Assembly (NCBI GenBank): GCA_902636165.1
Contig: CACPQV010000002.1
Location: 1 to 51,863 of the forward strand
Direction of reading: 5' to 3'
Origin: an uncultured Pelagibacteraceae bacterium
Lineage (GTDB): Bacteria; Pseudomonadota; Alphaproteobacteria; Pelagibacterales; Pelagibacteraceae
DNA length: 51,863 nucleotides
This document shows positions 9,579 to 21,504 of this stretch, piece after piece (position 1 is the first letter of the stretch; the number at the start of each line of letters is the position of its first letter). The notes beneath the pieces were generated by a model. It made no database searches and was not told where the DNA came from. It saw only the letters and a program-made list of their open reading frames with translations. The position numbers and the translations under genes were made by a program.

Positions 9579-12151
9579 ACCAAATTATCATCTATTTTAT
9601 CAGCTGAAACAACTTTTTCTTCTCCTGTCAGTTTTATAATTCTTACACCTTGAGTATTTCTTCCAGCTGTTCTAATTTCTTTCACAGCAACTCTAATTAC
9701 TCTTCCTTTGTTTGTTGATATTAAAATTTCGTCACCCTCAAAGACAGGAAATGATGATGAAATATTTCCATTTCTAGGAGAATTGATAATTCCGATAATG
9801 CCTTTACCCCCTCTATTTGTAACTCTATAATCTGTATGCAAAGTTTTCTTTCCGTAACCATTTTCAGTTAATGATAAAATAAATTTTTCTTTAGCCTTTA
9901 ATTCGGATTTCTGGTCTTTACTTTTTCCATTTTTAAGACTTTTGTCATTATCTATAATTGATAAAGATACTATTTTATCATTAGGGGCTAAAACAATACC
10001 TTTTATGCCCTTGGATGATCTACCCTTAAAAACTCTTAATTTTTTTGACTCAAACCTGATACATTTACCAAGCTTAGTGCTTAAAATTATATCTTGATCG
10101 TCTTTACAAATTTTTACACCAATAATTTTATCATTATTGTCTAGTTTCATCGCTATTTTACCAGAGGCATTAATAGATGAAAAATCCTCAAGACTATTTT
10201 TTCTTATTTTTCCTTGAGAGGTAGCAAAAACAATCTGATAGTTTTTTAACTCTGAATCATTCTCAGGAAAAGGCATTATTGAACTTATAGATTGATGATT
10301 TCTTAATGGTAGTATATTAAACAATGATTTTCCCTTTGAGGCAGCAGAACCCTCTGGGATTTTCCAGGCTTTAATTTTATATACTAATCCTTCAGTAGAA
10401 AAAAATAAGACTGAGGTGTGTGTATTTACAGATAACGTTTGAACAACAGAGTCCTCATTTCTAGTAGTCATACCAGTTTTACCTTTACCGCCCCTTTTTT
10501 GAGTTTTCACTCTATTTAAAGAGCCTCTTTTAATATAGCCTTGTAAGGTAACAGTAATTAAAACTGATTGTTTTTGGATTGTTTCCTCAATATCATAATT
10601 TAAAACAGCATCAATAATATCTGTTCTTCTTTTAACAGAATATTTTTCTTTTATAGTTTTTAATTCATTACTTATTACTTTTTGTAATTCTTTTTTTGAA
10701 GAAATTATTTTTTTATAATTTGAAATTAATTCAGATAATTTTTTAATTTCTATTTCAATTTCATTAATACCAAGTGCTGTCAATTTTTGTAATCTAAGTT
10801 CTAATATAGCATCAACTTGTGCCTGCGAGATAGAGTACGTCCCCTTAAATTTTTTATTTTCTATCAATGAAATCATTTTTTGTGATTTATTAATCTTCCA
10901 TTTAATCTTTAATATAGATTTTTTTGCATCATCAGGATTTTTGGATGCTCTTATGATTTTTATAATCTTATCTAAATTTTCAACTGAAACAGATAAACCA
11001 ATTAAAATATGAGCTCTCTCCTCTGCTTTTTTTAAGTCGTATTTTGTTTTTTTTATAACTACATCTTCTCTAAATGTTAAAAAATTTGTTAAAAATTTTT
11101 TTAGATCACATGTATCTGGTTTTCCATCAACAATTGCCAAAGTATTAAAACCGAAAGAACTTTCTATTTGAGTATTTTTGTATAATTGTCTTTTAACTGT
11201 TTCTGGTTCAACCCCATTTCTTAAATCTATAGCAACTCTTATTCCCTCCCTATTAGACTCATCTCTAATATCTCTTATTCCCTCTATTTTTTTTTCTCTA
11301 ACCAATTGTGCAATTCTCTCATTCAATACAGATTTGTTAACTTGATATGGTATTGATGTAATTACTAATCTCTCTCTACCACCTTTAATCTGTTCAATAG
11401 ATATTTTTCCTCTAATCTTAAAAGAACCTCTTCCTTTAGTATAACCCTCTTTAATAACATTTTTTCCAATGATTACTCCTCCTGTTGGAAAATCAGGACC
11501 TGGGATATATTTCATTAATTGTTTTATGGTTATGTCTTTATTCTCAATCAATGCTAATGTAGCATCAATAACTTCACCAAGATTATGTGGGGGAATACTT
11601 GTAGCCATACCCACTGCAATACCCCCAGCGCCATTGACTAATAAATTTGGAAATTGAGCTGGTAAAACTGTAGGTTCTTTTTCAGTCTCATCATAATTAC
11701 TTTTAAAAGTAATGGTATTTTTCTCAATATCCTCAATTAAAAATTCAGAAACTTTTGATAATCTTGTTTCTGTGTACCTCATAGCTGCAGCTGGATCTCC
11801 ATCAATGGAGCCAAAATTTCCTTGACCATCTACTAATGGTAAACTCATTGAAAAATCCTGAACCATTCGAACTAGGGCATCATAAACTGACTGATCACCA
11901 TGAGGATGATATTTACCTATAACGTCTCCTACTATTCTTGCAGATTTTCTAAATTGTTTTGACCAATCGTAACCACCTTTATACATCGCGTACAAAATTC
12001 TTCTATGAACAGGTTTCAATCCATCTCTTATGTCTGGTAGAGCTCTACTTACAATTACGCTCATTGCATAAGAGAGATAAGATGAACTCATCTCATCATG
12101 CATAGATATAAGTTTTATGTTTTTATCTTCAGGAACCTCAGTATTTTGCAT
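9575..12151 (-). CDS. gyrA: DNA gyrase subunit A
   Basis: [44 protein letters not shown] catalytic Tyr region; C-terminal [11 protein letters not shown] GyrA-box-like motif. Confidence 0.98.
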   Translation of the reverse strand: MQNTEVPEDKNIKLISMHDEMSSSYLSYAMSVIVSRALPDIRDGLKPVHRRILYAMYKGGYDWSKQFRKSARIVGDVIGKYHPHGDQSVYDALVRMVQDFSMSLPLVDGQGNFGSIDGDPAAAMRYTETRLSKVSEFLIEDIEKNTITFKSNYDETEKEPTVLPAQFPNLLVNGAGGIAVGMATSIPPHNLGEVIDATLALIENKDITIKQLMKYIPGPDFPTGGVIIGKNVIKEGYTKGRGSFKIRGKISIEQIKGGRERLVITSIPYQVNKSVLNERIAQLVREKKIEGIRDIRDESNREGIRVAIDLRNGVEPETVKRQLYKNTQIESSFGFNTLAIVDGKPDTCDLKKFLTNFLTFREDVVIKKTKYDLKKAEERAHILIGLSVSVENLDKIIKIIRASKNPDDAKKSILKIKWKINKSQKMISLIENKKFKGTYSISQAQVDAILELRLQKLTALGINEIEIEIKKLSELISNYKKIISSKKELQKVISNELKTIKEKYSVKRRTDIIDAVLNYDIEETIQKQSVLITVTLQGYIKRGSLNRVKTQKRGGKGKTGMTTRNEDSVVQTLSVNTHTSVLFFSTEGLVYKIKAWKIPEGSAASKGKSLFNILPLRNHQSISSIMPFPENDSELKNYQIVFATSQGKIRKNSLEDFSSINASGKIAMKLDNNDKIIGVKICKDDQDIILSTKLGKCIRFESKKLRVFKGRSSKGIKGIVLAPNDKIVSLSIIDNDKSLKNGKSKDQKSELKAKEKFILSLTENGYGKKTLHTDYRVTNRGGKGIIGIINSPRNGNISSSFPVFEGDEILISTNKGRVIRVAVKEIRTAGRNTQGVRIIKLTGEEKVVSADKIDDNLV

Positions 12152-12156
12152 ATTCT

Positions 12157-12615
12157 TTAAAATGGAATCTCATCATCCATATCATTGGATATTTGAGACA
12201 AATCATCGTTTTTATTATTTGTTGTAGGTGAGTTATCGTTAGCAATTCCACCGCCAGAATTTCCACCACCTAACATAGTTAAAGATGAATTATAACCTTG
12301 TATGATAACTTCAGTTGAGAATTTATCTTGTCCAGATTGTTCATCTTTCCATTTTCTAGTTGTTAATTGTCCCTCTACATAAATCTGAGCACCTTTTTTT
12401 AAATATTGTTGAACTACATTTACAAGACCCTCATTGAATACAACTATACGGTGCCACTCAGTTTTTTCTTTTTTTTCACCAGTATTTTTATCTTTCCAAG
12501 ATTGACTTGTAGCAAGGCTTAATCTAGCAACACTTTTTCCGTTTACCATTTGTTTAATTTCTGGGTCTGCGCCTAAACGACCAATTAAAAGTACTTTATT
12601 TAAACTTCCAGCCAT
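12157..12615 (-). CDS. ssb: Single-stranded DNA-binding protein
   Basis: [33 protein letters not shown]; acidic DDEIPF C-terminal tip. Confidence 0.97.
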   Translation of the reverse strand: MAGSLNKVLLIGRLGADPEIKQMVNGKSVARLSLATSQSWKDKNTGEKKEKTEWHRIVVFNEGLVNVVQQYLKKGAQIYVEGQLTTRKWKDEQSGQDKFSTEVIIQGYNSSLTMLGGGNSGGGIANDNSPTTNNKNDDLSQISNDMDDEIPF

Positions 12616-12704
12616 AATATTTATTATTTGTTTAATTAATTAATTTAAATTATATCACAATTTACTCTGAATATTAATTTTATTAAGTCAAAGCAACATA
12701 AATT

Positions 12705-15560
12705 ATGATTAAAAAGATAGTTATTAAAGGTGCTAAAGAACATAATTTAAAGAATATTTCTTTAGAAATTCCTAAGGACAAATTTGTAGTCATAACTGGC
12801 CTCTCTGGTTCAGGAAAATCATCACTTGCATTCGACACAGTTTATGCCGAGGGTCAAAGAAGATACGTAGAAAGTTTATCTGCTTATGCTAGACAATTTT
12901 TAGATAAAATGAAAAAACCTAACGTCGATCTAATAGAAGGTTTAAGTCCAGCGATATCTATTGAGCAAAAAAATACATCAAAAAATCCAAGATCTACTGT
13001 TGCAACTGTTACAGAAATTTATGATTATATGAGAGTTTTATTTGCTAGAGCAGGAATTCCTTACTCTCCGTTTACTGGAAAACCGATACAATCACAAACT
13101 ATAACACAGATTGTGGATAAGATAAAAGAATTACCCAAAAAAGCAACTATATATCTTTATGCTCCCGTGGTTAGAGGTCGTAAAGGTGAATATAAAAAAG
13201 AAATTTTAAATTATAAAAAAAGAGGTTTTAGAAAAATTAAAATAGATGAAAAATTATACGATATAGAGAAAATTCCCGAACTAAATAAAAAAATAAAACA
13301 TGATATTTCTATACTTGTAGACAGAATAATACTTAACTCATCTTTAGGAAATAGACTTGCTGAAGGCATAGAAACTGCAGTTAATTTAGCAAATGGTTTG
13401 TTATTTGTAGAATATGAAGATGAGACTTTACCAAAAAAATTTAGAAAGTTAGAGAAAATAATATTTTCCACAAAATTTGCTTGTCCTGAGAGCGGTTTTA
13501 CAATTGAAGAAATTGAACCAAGATTGTTTTCTTTTAATAGTCCTTTCGGTGCATGCGAAGAATGCGAGGGTATTGGGATTAAACTTAATGTTGATCCAAA
13601 TTTGGTAATTCCCAACGAAAAAAAAAGTATAATCGACGGAGCAATAGAGCCTTGGGCCAAAACAACTACTTTATACTATGCTCAAACATTAGCCTCACTT
13701 GCAAAACATTATGATTTTTCTTTAGAAGAAAAATGGATAAAACTCCCTAAAAAAATTAAGGATATAATACTTTATGGATCAGATGATGAAGAAATTAAAT
13801 TTTCATATGATGATGGTTATGAAAAATATTCCCATAAAAAGACTTTTGAAGGTGTGATAAATAATCTGGAAAGAAGATACTTAGAGACCGACAGCGACTG
13901 GAAAAGAGAAGAAATAGCACAATATCAGTCAGATACTAAATGTGAAAGATGTAATGGTCACAGATTAAAAGATGAAGCTCTTTGTGTTAAAATTAATGGA
14001 TTACATATAAGTGAAGTAACTGAAAAATCAATTTTAGACGCAGCAAAGTGGTTTGAGGATTTGAAAGAAAATCTTGATAAGAAACAACTAAAAATTGCTG
14101 AACATATATTAAAAGAAATTAATGAAAGATTAAATTTTTTACTAAATGTGGGATTAGATTATCTTACTTTGTCTAGGGAGTCAGGAACACTTTCTGGTGG
14201 AGAGGCACAAAGAATTAGACTTGCTTCACAAATAGGTTCTGGACTGACTGGTGTTTTATATGTTTTGGATGAACCATCTATTGGACTTCACCAAAAAGAT
14301 AATGTTAAACTCATTAACGCTTTAAAAAGACTCAGAGATTTAGGAAATACAGTAATTGTTGTTGAACATGACACTGAAACAATGGAAAATGCTGATCATA
14401 TAATTGACCTTGGTCCTGAAGCAGGAAATAATGGTGGTGAAATAGTTGCACAAGGTACTTTCAAAGAAATAAGTCAGAATAAAAATAGTATAACAGGAAA
14501 ATATCTTTCAAATAAACTCAAAATTCATGTACCACCAAAAAGAAGATTGGCAAAAAACGGAAGATTTCTAGAAATTTCAGGTGCTACTGGAAACAATTTA
14601 AATAACGTTAATCTTAAGATACCTTTAGGAAGTTTAACTTGTGTTACAGGTGTATCTGGAAGTGGAAAATCTACATTAATTTTACAAACTTTATATAACG
14701 CTTTAAATCTTACTTTGAATAATAACAAATCGAGAAAGATACCTAAACCTTTCAAAGGATTTAAAGGAACTGAGTTAGTAGATAAAATAATTGATATTGA
14801 TCAATCTCCTATTGGAAGAACTCCAAGATCTAATCCGGCTACTTATACAGGTGCATTTGGACCAATAAGAGATTGGTTTACCAGTTTACCAGAATCAAAA
14901 ACAAGAGGATATAAACCAGGAAGATTTTCTTTTAATGTTAAAGGTGGAAGATGTGAGGCCTGTGAGGGAGATGGTGTAATAACTTATGAAATGCATTTCC
15001 TACCTGATGTATATATACAATGTGATGAGTGCAAAGGAACAAGATACAATCGCGAAACTTTAGAGATTAAGTTTAAAGATAAAAGTATAGCTGATGTTTT
15101 AAATATGACTGTAGATGAAGGCTGTGAATATTTTGAAAATATCTCAAATATAAAGACTAAATTGTTGACTTTAAAAAAAGTTGGCCTTGGATATATTAAG
15201 ATAGGTCAACAAGCTACAACATTATCTGGTGGAGAAGCTCAAAGAATTAAATTAGCAAAAGAGTTATCGAAAAGATCAACCGGTAGAACAATGTATATTT
15301 TAGATGAACCAACTACTGGATTACACCAACATGATATTAAAAAATTACTTGAAATTCTTCATACTTTTGTCTCATTAGGTAATACTGTTGTGGTAATTGA
15401 GCATAATTTAGATGTGATAAAAACCGCTGATTATATTGTCGATATGGGCCCTGAAGGTGGTGTTAAAGGTGGAAAAATTATCGCAGAAGGAAAGCCTGAA
15501 GAAATTTGTAAAATTAATGGGAGTTATACTGGAAAGTTTTTGAAACCACTTTTAAATTAA
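12705..15560 (+). CDS. uvrA: Excinuclease ABC subunit A
   Basis: Two ABC domains ([25 protein letters not shown]), two LSGGEAQRI signatures, zinc-finger CxxC motifs. Confidence 0.98.
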   Translation: MIKKIVIKGAKEHNLKNISLEIPKDKFVVITGLSGSGKSSLAFDTVYAEGQRRYVESLSAYARQFLDKMKKPNVDLIEGLSPAISIEQKNTSKNPRSTVATVTEIYDYMRVLFARAGIPYSPFTGKPIQSQTITQIVDKIKELPKKATIYLYAPVVRGRKGEYKKEILNYKKRGFRKIKIDEKLYDIEKIPELNKKIKHDISILVDRIILNSSLGNRLAEGIETAVNLANGLLFVEYEDETLPKKFRKLEKIIFSTKFACPESGFTIEEIEPRLFSFNSPFGACEECEGIGIKLNVDPNLVIPNEKKSIIDGAIEPWAKTTTLYYAQTLASLAKHYDFSLEEKWIKLPKKIKDIILYGSDDEEIKFSYDDGYEKYSHKKTFEGVINNLERRYLETDSDWKREEIAQYQSDTKCERCNGHRLKDEALCVKINGLHISEVTEKSILDAAKWFEDLKENLDKKQLKIAEHILKEINERLNFLLNVGLDYLTLSRESGTLSGGEAQRIRLASQIGSGLTGVLYVLDEPSIGLHQKDNVKLINALKRLRDLGNTVIVVEHDTETMENADHIIDLGPEAGNNGGEIVAQGTFKEISQNKNSITGKYLSNKLKIHVPPKRRLAKNGRFLEISGATGNNLNNVNLKIPLGSLTCVTGVSGSGKSTLILQTLYNALNLTLNNNKSRKIPKPFKGFKGTELVDKIIDIDQSPIGRTPRSNPATYTGAFGPIRDWFTSLPESKTRGYKPGRFSFNVKGGRCEACEGDGVITYEMHFLPDVYIQCDECKGTRYNRETLEIKFKDKSIADVLNMTVDEGCEYFENISNIKTKLLTLKKVGLGYIKIGQQATTLSGGEAQRIKLAKELSKRSTGRTMYILDEPTTGLHQHDIKKLLEILHTFVSLGNTVVVIEHNLDVIKTADYIVDMGPEGGVKGGKIIAEGKPEEICKINGSYTGKFLKPLLN

Positions 15561-15606
15561 AGTTTTAACTTAAATTAATTAAAAATTAGAGTATATTTTG
15601 CTAGAA

Positions 15607-16230
15607 ATGAAAAACATTCAAGCTTCTATTTTCAACTTTTTATCTTCTTTATCAAAAACAGTACATGCCTCAATAGCTCTAACAATTATATTATTTCTAT
15701 TTCTTTTTTATTTAAATAGTGGTTTTAATTTTGATAAATCATTTTGGAGTGCTATTACAAGATATACTCACTCTATAGTAGCAATAATGTGGATTGGATT
15801 ACTATGGTATTTTAATTTTGTTCAAATACCTAATATGGACAGAATTCCTGATGAACAAAAACCAGCAATGGGCAAAATAATAACTCCAGCCGCACTATTT
15901 TATTTCAGGTGGGCTGCGGCTTTTACTATATTATCAGGGCTTATTCTTGCTTTATTAAATGGTTATTTGCAAGATGCAATGACACTAAGTATAAATTCAA
16001 AAATACCAAAACATACTGCGATAGGAATTGGCATGTGGCTTGGAATTATTATGGCATTTAATGTTTGGTTTGTGATTTGGCCTAATCAAAAAAAAGCACT
16101 TGGTATCATTGAATGTGATGTAGAAACTAAAAAAAAATCTTCTAAATTAGCTGTCATTTTCTCTAGAATTAACACCATTCTTTCATTGCCAATGTTATTC
16201 ACAATGATTTCAGCACAAAATTTATATTAA
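15607..16230 (+). CDS. PuuD/urate-oxidase-N-terminal-like membrane protein
   Basis: Multi-TM protein with RYTHSIVAIMWIGLLWYFNFVQIPNM and GIGMWLGIIMAFNVWFVIWPNQKK. ATG at 15607 preferred over the TTG start used in the ORF track. Confidence 0.75.
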   Translation: MKNIQASIFNFLSSLSKTVHASIALTIILFLFLFYLNSGFNFDKSFWSAITRYTHSIVAIMWIGLLWYFNFVQIPNMDRIPDEQKPAMGKIITPAALFYFRWAAAFTILSGLILALLNGYLQDAMTLSINSKIPKHTAIGIGMWLGIIMAFNVWFVIWPNQKKALGIIECDVETKKKSSKLAVIFSRINTILSLPMLFTMISAQNLY

Positions 16231-16231
16231 T

Positions 16232-17113
16232 TTATTTATCTTCTCTTAAGACTGTTTTTTGCGTGACTTTTAACCTAACCAAAACTGTATTAGCAATGTA
16301 AATTGATGAATATGTTCCAAAAATAACTCCAAAAATCATAGCCAATGAAAAACCCTTTAAAATTTCTCCTCCAAAAAAGAATATAGATAATAAGGCTAAT
16401 AAAGTGGTTACAGATGTAATTAAAGTTCTGGATAAAGTTTCGTTTATAGAAATATTCGTTAAATCATAGATTTTTATATCTGAATATTTTCTTAAATTTT
16501 CCCTGACTCTATCATAAATTACGACTGTATCATTCATCGAGTAACCTACTATTGTTAAAACAGCAGCTATAATTGATAGATTGATTTCTAATCCAAGTAA
16601 CGAAAATAAACCAAGTGTCACAATGACATCATGAAATAAAGCAAGAATAGCACCCAAGCTGAACTGCCATTCAAATCTTATCCAAATATATATCAGCATT
16701 AAAGTTAAGGCTACACAGATAGCTACTATTCCTGATTTAAGAAGTTCAGCACTTACTTTAGGTCCAACATTTTCTACTCTTCTAAAATCAAAATTGTTAC
16801 CAAATGATTTATCTAAATTAGTCTTGATTTCTTCTATGACATTTTTGTTATCACTAATTTCAAATTTGATTAAATAGTCTGTGTCATTTCCAAAATTTTT
16901 TACTGATACATCGCCTAAATCCATTTGATTTAAGTTATCTCTTAAGGATGTAACATTAATCTTATTATCTGAAGATCTTAATTCAATGAGTGTTCCTCCT
17001 TTAAAATCTATCCCAAAATTTAAACCTTTAAAAATTAAAAATAATAAAGACACAGAGACAAGTAATACGGAAAGAATATTAAATTTATTATAATATTTAT
17101 TGAAAGCTATCAT
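16232..17113 (-). CDS. secF: Protein translocase subunit SecF
   Basis: GLNFGIDFKGGTLIELR, VLTIVGYSMNDTVVIYDRVREN. Confidence 0.97.
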   Translation of the reverse strand: MIAFNKYYNKFNILSVLLVSVSLLFLIFKGLNFGIDFKGGTLIELRSSDNKINVTSLRDNLNQMDLGDVSVKNFGNDTDYLIKFEISDNKNVIEEIKTNLDKSFGNNFDFRRVENVGPKVSAELLKSGIVAICVALTLMLIYIWIRFEWQFSLGAILALFHDVIVTLGLFSLLGLEINLSIIAAVLTIVGYSMNDTVVIYDRVRENLRKYSDIKIYDLTNISINETLSRTLITSVTTLLALLSIFFFGGEILKGFSLAMIFGVIFGTYSSIYIANTVLVRLKVTQKTVLREDK

Positions 17114-18667
17114 CTAAATAATTCCAATCTTTTCTTTATTTTTTGAAATGTATAAAACAGTCAATAACCTTGCTATGAAATATACAGAAAAAAGAGTAGT
17201 AAAAATGCCTACTCCTAATGTTAATGAAAATCCTTTTATTGGACCAGATCCCATAAAAAAAAGAATTATTGCTGCTAATAAAGTAGTAATATTTGCATCA
17301 AGAATTGCTGTTCTAGATTTTGTATAACCACTATCAAAAGCAATTAGATTATTTTTTTCACTCTTTAATTCTTCTTTAATTCTCTCAAAAATAAGAACAT
17401 TAGCATCAACAGCCATACCGACTGTCAAAATAATTCCAGCTATTCCAGGAAGAGTTAATGTTGCTTCGAATATTGTCAATACACCAATTAAAAAAAATAG
17501 ATTTATAATTAACGCTATATTAGTAATTAGACCAAATATTTTATATTTTATAAAAATAAATAAAATAACTAAAATAAAACCTATTAATAAAGCAATCATT
17601 CCAGCATTAATTGAGTCCTGACCTAAATCTGGTCCCACGGTCCTCTCCTCAATAATGTTTAATGGAGCTGGTAAAGCTCCAGATCTTAGTAATAAAGCTA
17701 GATCAGTTGCTGATTGAAAAGTAAAACCACCACTTATTTGTCCTGATCCACTTGCAATTGTATCTCTGATGACCGGTGCACTTATAATTTTTCCATCCAA
17801 AATTATTGCAAGTTGCCTACCAATACCCTTAGAGGTAGCTCTACCAAATCTTTTAGCTCCGACCCTATCTAATGTAAAAGTAACAACTGTCTCGTTAGTT
17901 TCGCTATCCATTCTTGGTTGTGCATCCAAAAGGTTGTCACCACTAAGAATTATCCTTTTACTTACAATTGATTCTTCGTCACTGTCTTCATACATCAACT
18001 TTTCAGAACCAAACGAGTCATCATCATCATTAGTTACAAATCTAAAAGTTAAATTTGCGGTTTTTCCCAATAATGATTTAATTCTCATAGGGTCGTCTAA
18101 ACCTGGCAATTCAACTAAAATTCTATCATTACCACGTTTAAGTATGTTAGGTTCATTAGTTCCTATTTCATCAATTCTTCTTCTCACTATTTCTAATGCT
18201 TGATCCTGTGATGAAGTTTTAAGTTCAACCATTCCTTGTTTTGAGTAAGTAACAATAAACTTATCATCATCATCTACTATATCTAATTGGTGCGATTTAA
18301 ATCTTGGGTAATAAGGATTTATTTCACTTTCTTCATCTAAAAAAATATCTAATACATTTTTTTTATATTTTTCATCGACAGAGAAAAAAAGTTTTTGATC
18401 AATAAATTTAAAATTTTTTATTCTAATATTTCTTTCTTTAAAATAATTTCTAATTGATATTGATAAATTCTGAAGTTTTTGATCGATTACAGGAGTATTA
18501 TCAATTTCTAAAAGAAGATATGAACCGCCTTGTAAATCCAAACCAAGATTTATTTTCTTATTTAAAAATTTACTTTCTAAATTTAAAAAATTTGATGAAG
18601 TAATTATTATAAAAAATATAGTTAAAAAAGTTATAATAGCTATTTTAAATTTTGAAAAGTGTAACAC
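17114..18667 (-). CDS. secD: Protein translocase subunit SecD
   Basis: NLGLDLQGGSYLLLEID, VGMAVDANVLIFERIKEE; directly upstream of secF. Confidence 0.97.
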   Translation of the reverse strand: MLHFSKFKIAIITFLTIFFIIITSSNFLNLESKFLNKKINLGLDLQGGSYLLLEIDNTPVIDQKLQNLSISIRNYFKERNIRIKNFKFIDQKLFFSVDEKYKKNVLDIFLDEESEINPYYPRFKSHQLDIVDDDDKFIVTYSKQGMVELKTSSQDQALEIVRRRIDEIGTNEPNILKRGNDRILVELPGLDDPMRIKSLLGKTANLTFRFVTNDDDDSFGSEKLMYEDSDEESIVSKRIILSGDNLLDAQPRMDSETNETVVTFTLDRVGAKRFGRATSKGIGRQLAIILDGKIISAPVIRDTIASGSGQISGGFTFQSATDLALLLRSGALPAPLNIIEERTVGPDLGQDSINAGMIALLIGFILVILFIFIKYKIFGLITNIALIINLFFLIGVLTIFEATLTLPGIAGIILTVGMAVDANVLIFERIKEELKSEKNNLIAFDSGYTKSRTAILDANITTLLAAIILFFMGSGPIKGFSLTLGVGIFTTLFSVYFIARLLTVLYISKNKEKIGII

Positions 18668-18683
18668 TTTATTTAATTGAAAT

Positions 18684-18971
18684 TTATTTCTTAACTTCTT
18701 GAGAGTTCATTAAGCTTTGAATTCCAGTGCCTCTTATCACTTCAACTGTTACATTTTCAGCAATTTCTACTTCAACTTTGTCATTGTCAATTACACGAGA
18801 GATCGTACCAGTTATTCCACCAGAAGTAACAACCTTGTCACCTTTTTTCAAACTCTCTACCATTGCTTTGTGCTCTTTGACTTTTTTTTGTTGAGGTCTT
18901 ATTAAGAAAAAATAAAAAATAACAAAGATTAGTATTAATGGTATAAATTGACCTATTCCTGAACTTTCCAT
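18684..18971 (-). CDS. yajC: Preprotein translocase subunit YajC
   Basis: FFLIRPQQKKVKEHKAMVESLKKGDKVVTSGGITGTI. Confidence 0.97.
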   Translation of the reverse strand: MESSGIGQFIPLILIFVIFYFFLIRPQQKKVKEHKAMVESLKKGDKVVTSGGITGTISRVIDNDKVEVEIAENVTVEVIRGTGIQSLMNSQEVKK

Positions 18972-19025
18972 AAAACTCCTTAATTCAAAGTGAATATTTA
19001 TACTATCTACTCAGTTAAAACAACT

Positions 19026-20285
19026 TTAATTGAGTGAAATTTTTTCCAAATTATTCATATACGGTCTAAGTACTTTTGGAACTATTACAGATCCATCTTT
19101 TTGTTGGTAATTTTCTAAAATTGCAATTAAAGTTCTTCCTACTGCCAATCCACTTCCATTAAGAGTACCTGCAAACAAAATTTCTTTATTTTGGTCTTTA
19201 TATCTAGCCTTCATTCTTATAGCTTGGAAAGTTCCACATGAAGAACAAGATGAAATTTCTCTATATCTATTTTCAGATGGAAGCCAAACCTCAAGATCAT
19301 ATGTTTTTTCAGCGCTAAAACCCATATCGCCACTACATAAAATTACTTTTCTATAAGGTAACTCAAGTAAATCTAAAATACCAGTTGCACAATCTGTCAT
19401 TCTCTCTAACTCTTCCATACATTTTGATTGTTCAACAATACTAACTAATTCAACTTTGTAGAATTGATGTTGTCTAATCATGCCTTTTGTATCTTTTCCA
19501 TAACTACCTGCTTCTTTTCTAAAACAAGGGGTAGATGCAACAAATCTCATAGGCAATAAATTTGAATCTAAAATTTTATCCTTAACAATGTTTGTTAAAA
19601 TAACTTCAGCCGTTGGAATTAAAAATTTTCTTTCACTTCCTTTATCAATTTTAACTTCGAATTGATCATTCTCAAATTTAGGAAGTTGACCTGTTCCAAA
19701 CATTGTATTTTCAGAAGCCATCAAGGGTGGAGAAATTTCTTGATAACCATTATTTGTAATATGAATATCTAACATAAAATTTGAAATAGCTCTTTCCATT
19801 AAAGCTAATTTGTTCTTTACAAATACAAATCTTGCTCCAGTAGTTCTAGTAGCTAAATCAAAATCAAGCATGTTAAGATTTTCGCCTATTTCAAAATGTG
19901 ACTTTGGATTAAAATCAAATTTGGGTATTTGTCCTTTTTTTATTACTTCAAGATTATCATTTTCATCTTTACCTATAGGAACATCAGGGTGTGGGATATT
20001 GGGTATATTGGATAAAATATTATCTAAACTTAATTTAATTTGTTTTTGCTTTTCAGTAATTTCATCAATAGATTTAGAAATTTCTTTTGATTTAGAAAAC
20101 AAAGATTTGTCTTTAGATTTTGAAATATCTTTTTTTTCTTTCTCTAATGTCTCTTTTTTTTGAATAAAATCTCTATTTTGTACATCTAAATCTTTTAATT
20201 TATTAAAATCAACATTAGCAGACCGAATTTCTAATTTTTTTTTGAAAGTATCAAAATCTTTTCTTATTTCTTTTAAATTATGCAT
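19026..20285 (-). CDS. serS: Seryl-tRNA synthetase
   Basis: N-terminal coiled coil plus class II motifs (FRKEAGSYGKDTKGMIRQHQFYKVEL, NGSGLAVGRTLIAILENYQ). Confidence 0.98.
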   Translation of the reverse strand: MHNLKEIRKDFDTFKKKLEIRSANVDFNKLKDLDVQNRDFIQKKETLEKEKKDISKSKDKSLFSKSKEISKSIDEITEKQKQIKLSLDNILSNIPNIPHPDVPIGKDENDNLEVIKKGQIPKFDFNPKSHFEIGENLNMLDFDLATRTTGARFVFVKNKLALMERAISNFMLDIHITNNGYQEISPPLMASENTMFGTGQLPKFENDQFEVKIDKGSERKFLIPTAEVILTNIVKDKILDSNLLPMRFVASTPCFRKEAGSYGKDTKGMIRQHQFYKVELVSIVEQSKCMEELERMTDCATGILDLLELPYRKVILCSGDMGFSAEKTYDLEVWLPSENRYREISSCSSCGTFQAIRMKARYKDQNKEILFAGTLNGSGLAVGRTLIAILENYQQKDGSVIVPKVLRPYMNNLEKISLN

Positions 20286-21048
20286 CAGAATTTTCTAATT
20301 TTTTATTCTCTATAAATTTTACAGAAAAAATGGATAATTCATATAAAATTAATAATGGTATTGCTAATCCAATTTGAGTAATTGGATCAGGTGGAGTTAA
20401 CAATGCTGCAGCAGCAAATATTATAACTACAACATATTTTCTTCTCTTTTTTAAAAAATCTGAATCAACTAATCCAACTCTTGCAAGCAAACTTAAAACA
20501 ACTGGCAATTGGAAACTTATTCCAAACGCAAAGATTAGTTTCATAACTAAAGATAGATATTCGTTTACTTTTGCTTCTAATTGAATGGGTAAATTTGTAG
20601 ATAAACCTGTACTCTCAAATGATAAAAAAAACTTAATAGCTAATGGCATGATTAAGTAATAAACTAACATACCACCTAAAAAAAATAAGATTGGTGTTAA
20701 TACTAGATAAGGTAAAATTGCAATTTTTTCATGTTTGTAAAGACCGGGTGCGATGAACTTCCATATTTGCATTAATATGTAGGGGCATGTTACAAAAAAT
20801 GCTGTAAAAAAAGAGACTTTTAGGTATGTTAAAAATGTTTCTTGAAGAGCTGTAAAAATTAATCTTCTATCTGACCCATCGTTTTTTACAGCTGTTGCAA
20901 ATGGTTCAACTAAAAAACCATAAATATGTTCAGCAAAAAAATAACAAGCTACAAAAAAAATTATCAAAAAAATAAAACTATTGATTAATCTTTTTCTTAA
21001 TTCAGCTAAATGACTTATGAAGCCACTATCATTTTCATCATGATTCAT
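20278..21048 (-). CDS. tatC: Twin-arginine translocase TatC
   Basis: HLAELRKRLINS, six-TM profile, downstream of tatB/tatA. Confidence 0.96.
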   Translation of the reverse strand: MNHDENDSGFISHLAELRKRLINSFIFLIIFFVACYFFAEHIYGFLVEPFATAVKNDGSDRRLIFTALQETFLTYLKVSFFTAFFVTCPYILMQIWKFIAPGLYKHEKIAILPYLVLTPILFFLGGMLVYYLIMPLAIKFFLSFESTGLSTNLPIQLEAKVNEYLSLVMKLIFAFGISFQLPVVLSLLARVGLVDSDFLKKRRKYVVVIIFAAAALLTPPDPITQIGLAIPLLILYELSIFSVKFIENKKLENSDA

Positions 21049-21250
21049 CTTTTTTTTCTTTTTTTTCTTCTATTTTATTTTCTTCAAGATCGATGTTTGA
21101 AACTTCACTTTGAATATTGTTGATATATTTTTTAGCTGTTCCTATCCAAGAACCAACTTTTTTTAGCATGATTGGAAAATCTTTTGGTCCAAGAACTATA
21201 ATAGCTATTGCTACAACAATTAAAATCTCAAACCAACCAATAGTGGGCAT
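21038..21250 (-). CDS. tatB: Twin-arginine translocase TatB
   Basis: MPTIGWFEILIVVAIAIIVLGPKDFPIMLKKVG. Confidence 0.93.
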   Translation of the reverse strand: MPTIGWFEILIVVAIAIIVLGPKDFPIMLKKVGSWIGTAKKYINNIQSEVSNIDLEENKIEEKKEKKDES

Positions 21251-21255
21251 GTGAT

Positions 21256-21456
21256 TTATTCTTTTTTATTTGAATCTTGATTATCGTCAGAAATATTTTT
21301 AGGTTCATTATCATCAGTTACATCTGATGCCATGCCCTTTTTAAAACTTTTTATTCCTTTAGCAACATCGCCCATTAAGCTTGATATTTTTCCTCTTCCA
21401 AACAGTAATACCACTAAAATTACTACGATTGCTATTTGCCAAATTCCAATGCTCAT
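21256..21456 (-). CDS. tatA: Twin-arginine translocase TatA/E
   Basis: [42 protein letters not shown]. Confidence 0.94.
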   Translation of the reverse strand: MSIGIWQIAIVVILVVLLFGRGKISSLMGDVAKGIKSFKKGMASDVTDDNEPKNISDDNQDSNKKE

Positions 21457-21504
21457 AGAAAACTTATATCCTTTTTATTAATAATTTAAAAGTCAAATAT
21501 ATTT

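Noticed and set aside
11469-20163. ORFs 11469-11657, 13211-13660, 14525-14755, 17769-18203, 18717-18905 and 19810-20163
   Set aside because: Antisense shadows inside gyrA, uvrA, secD, yajC and serS; no family-like features.
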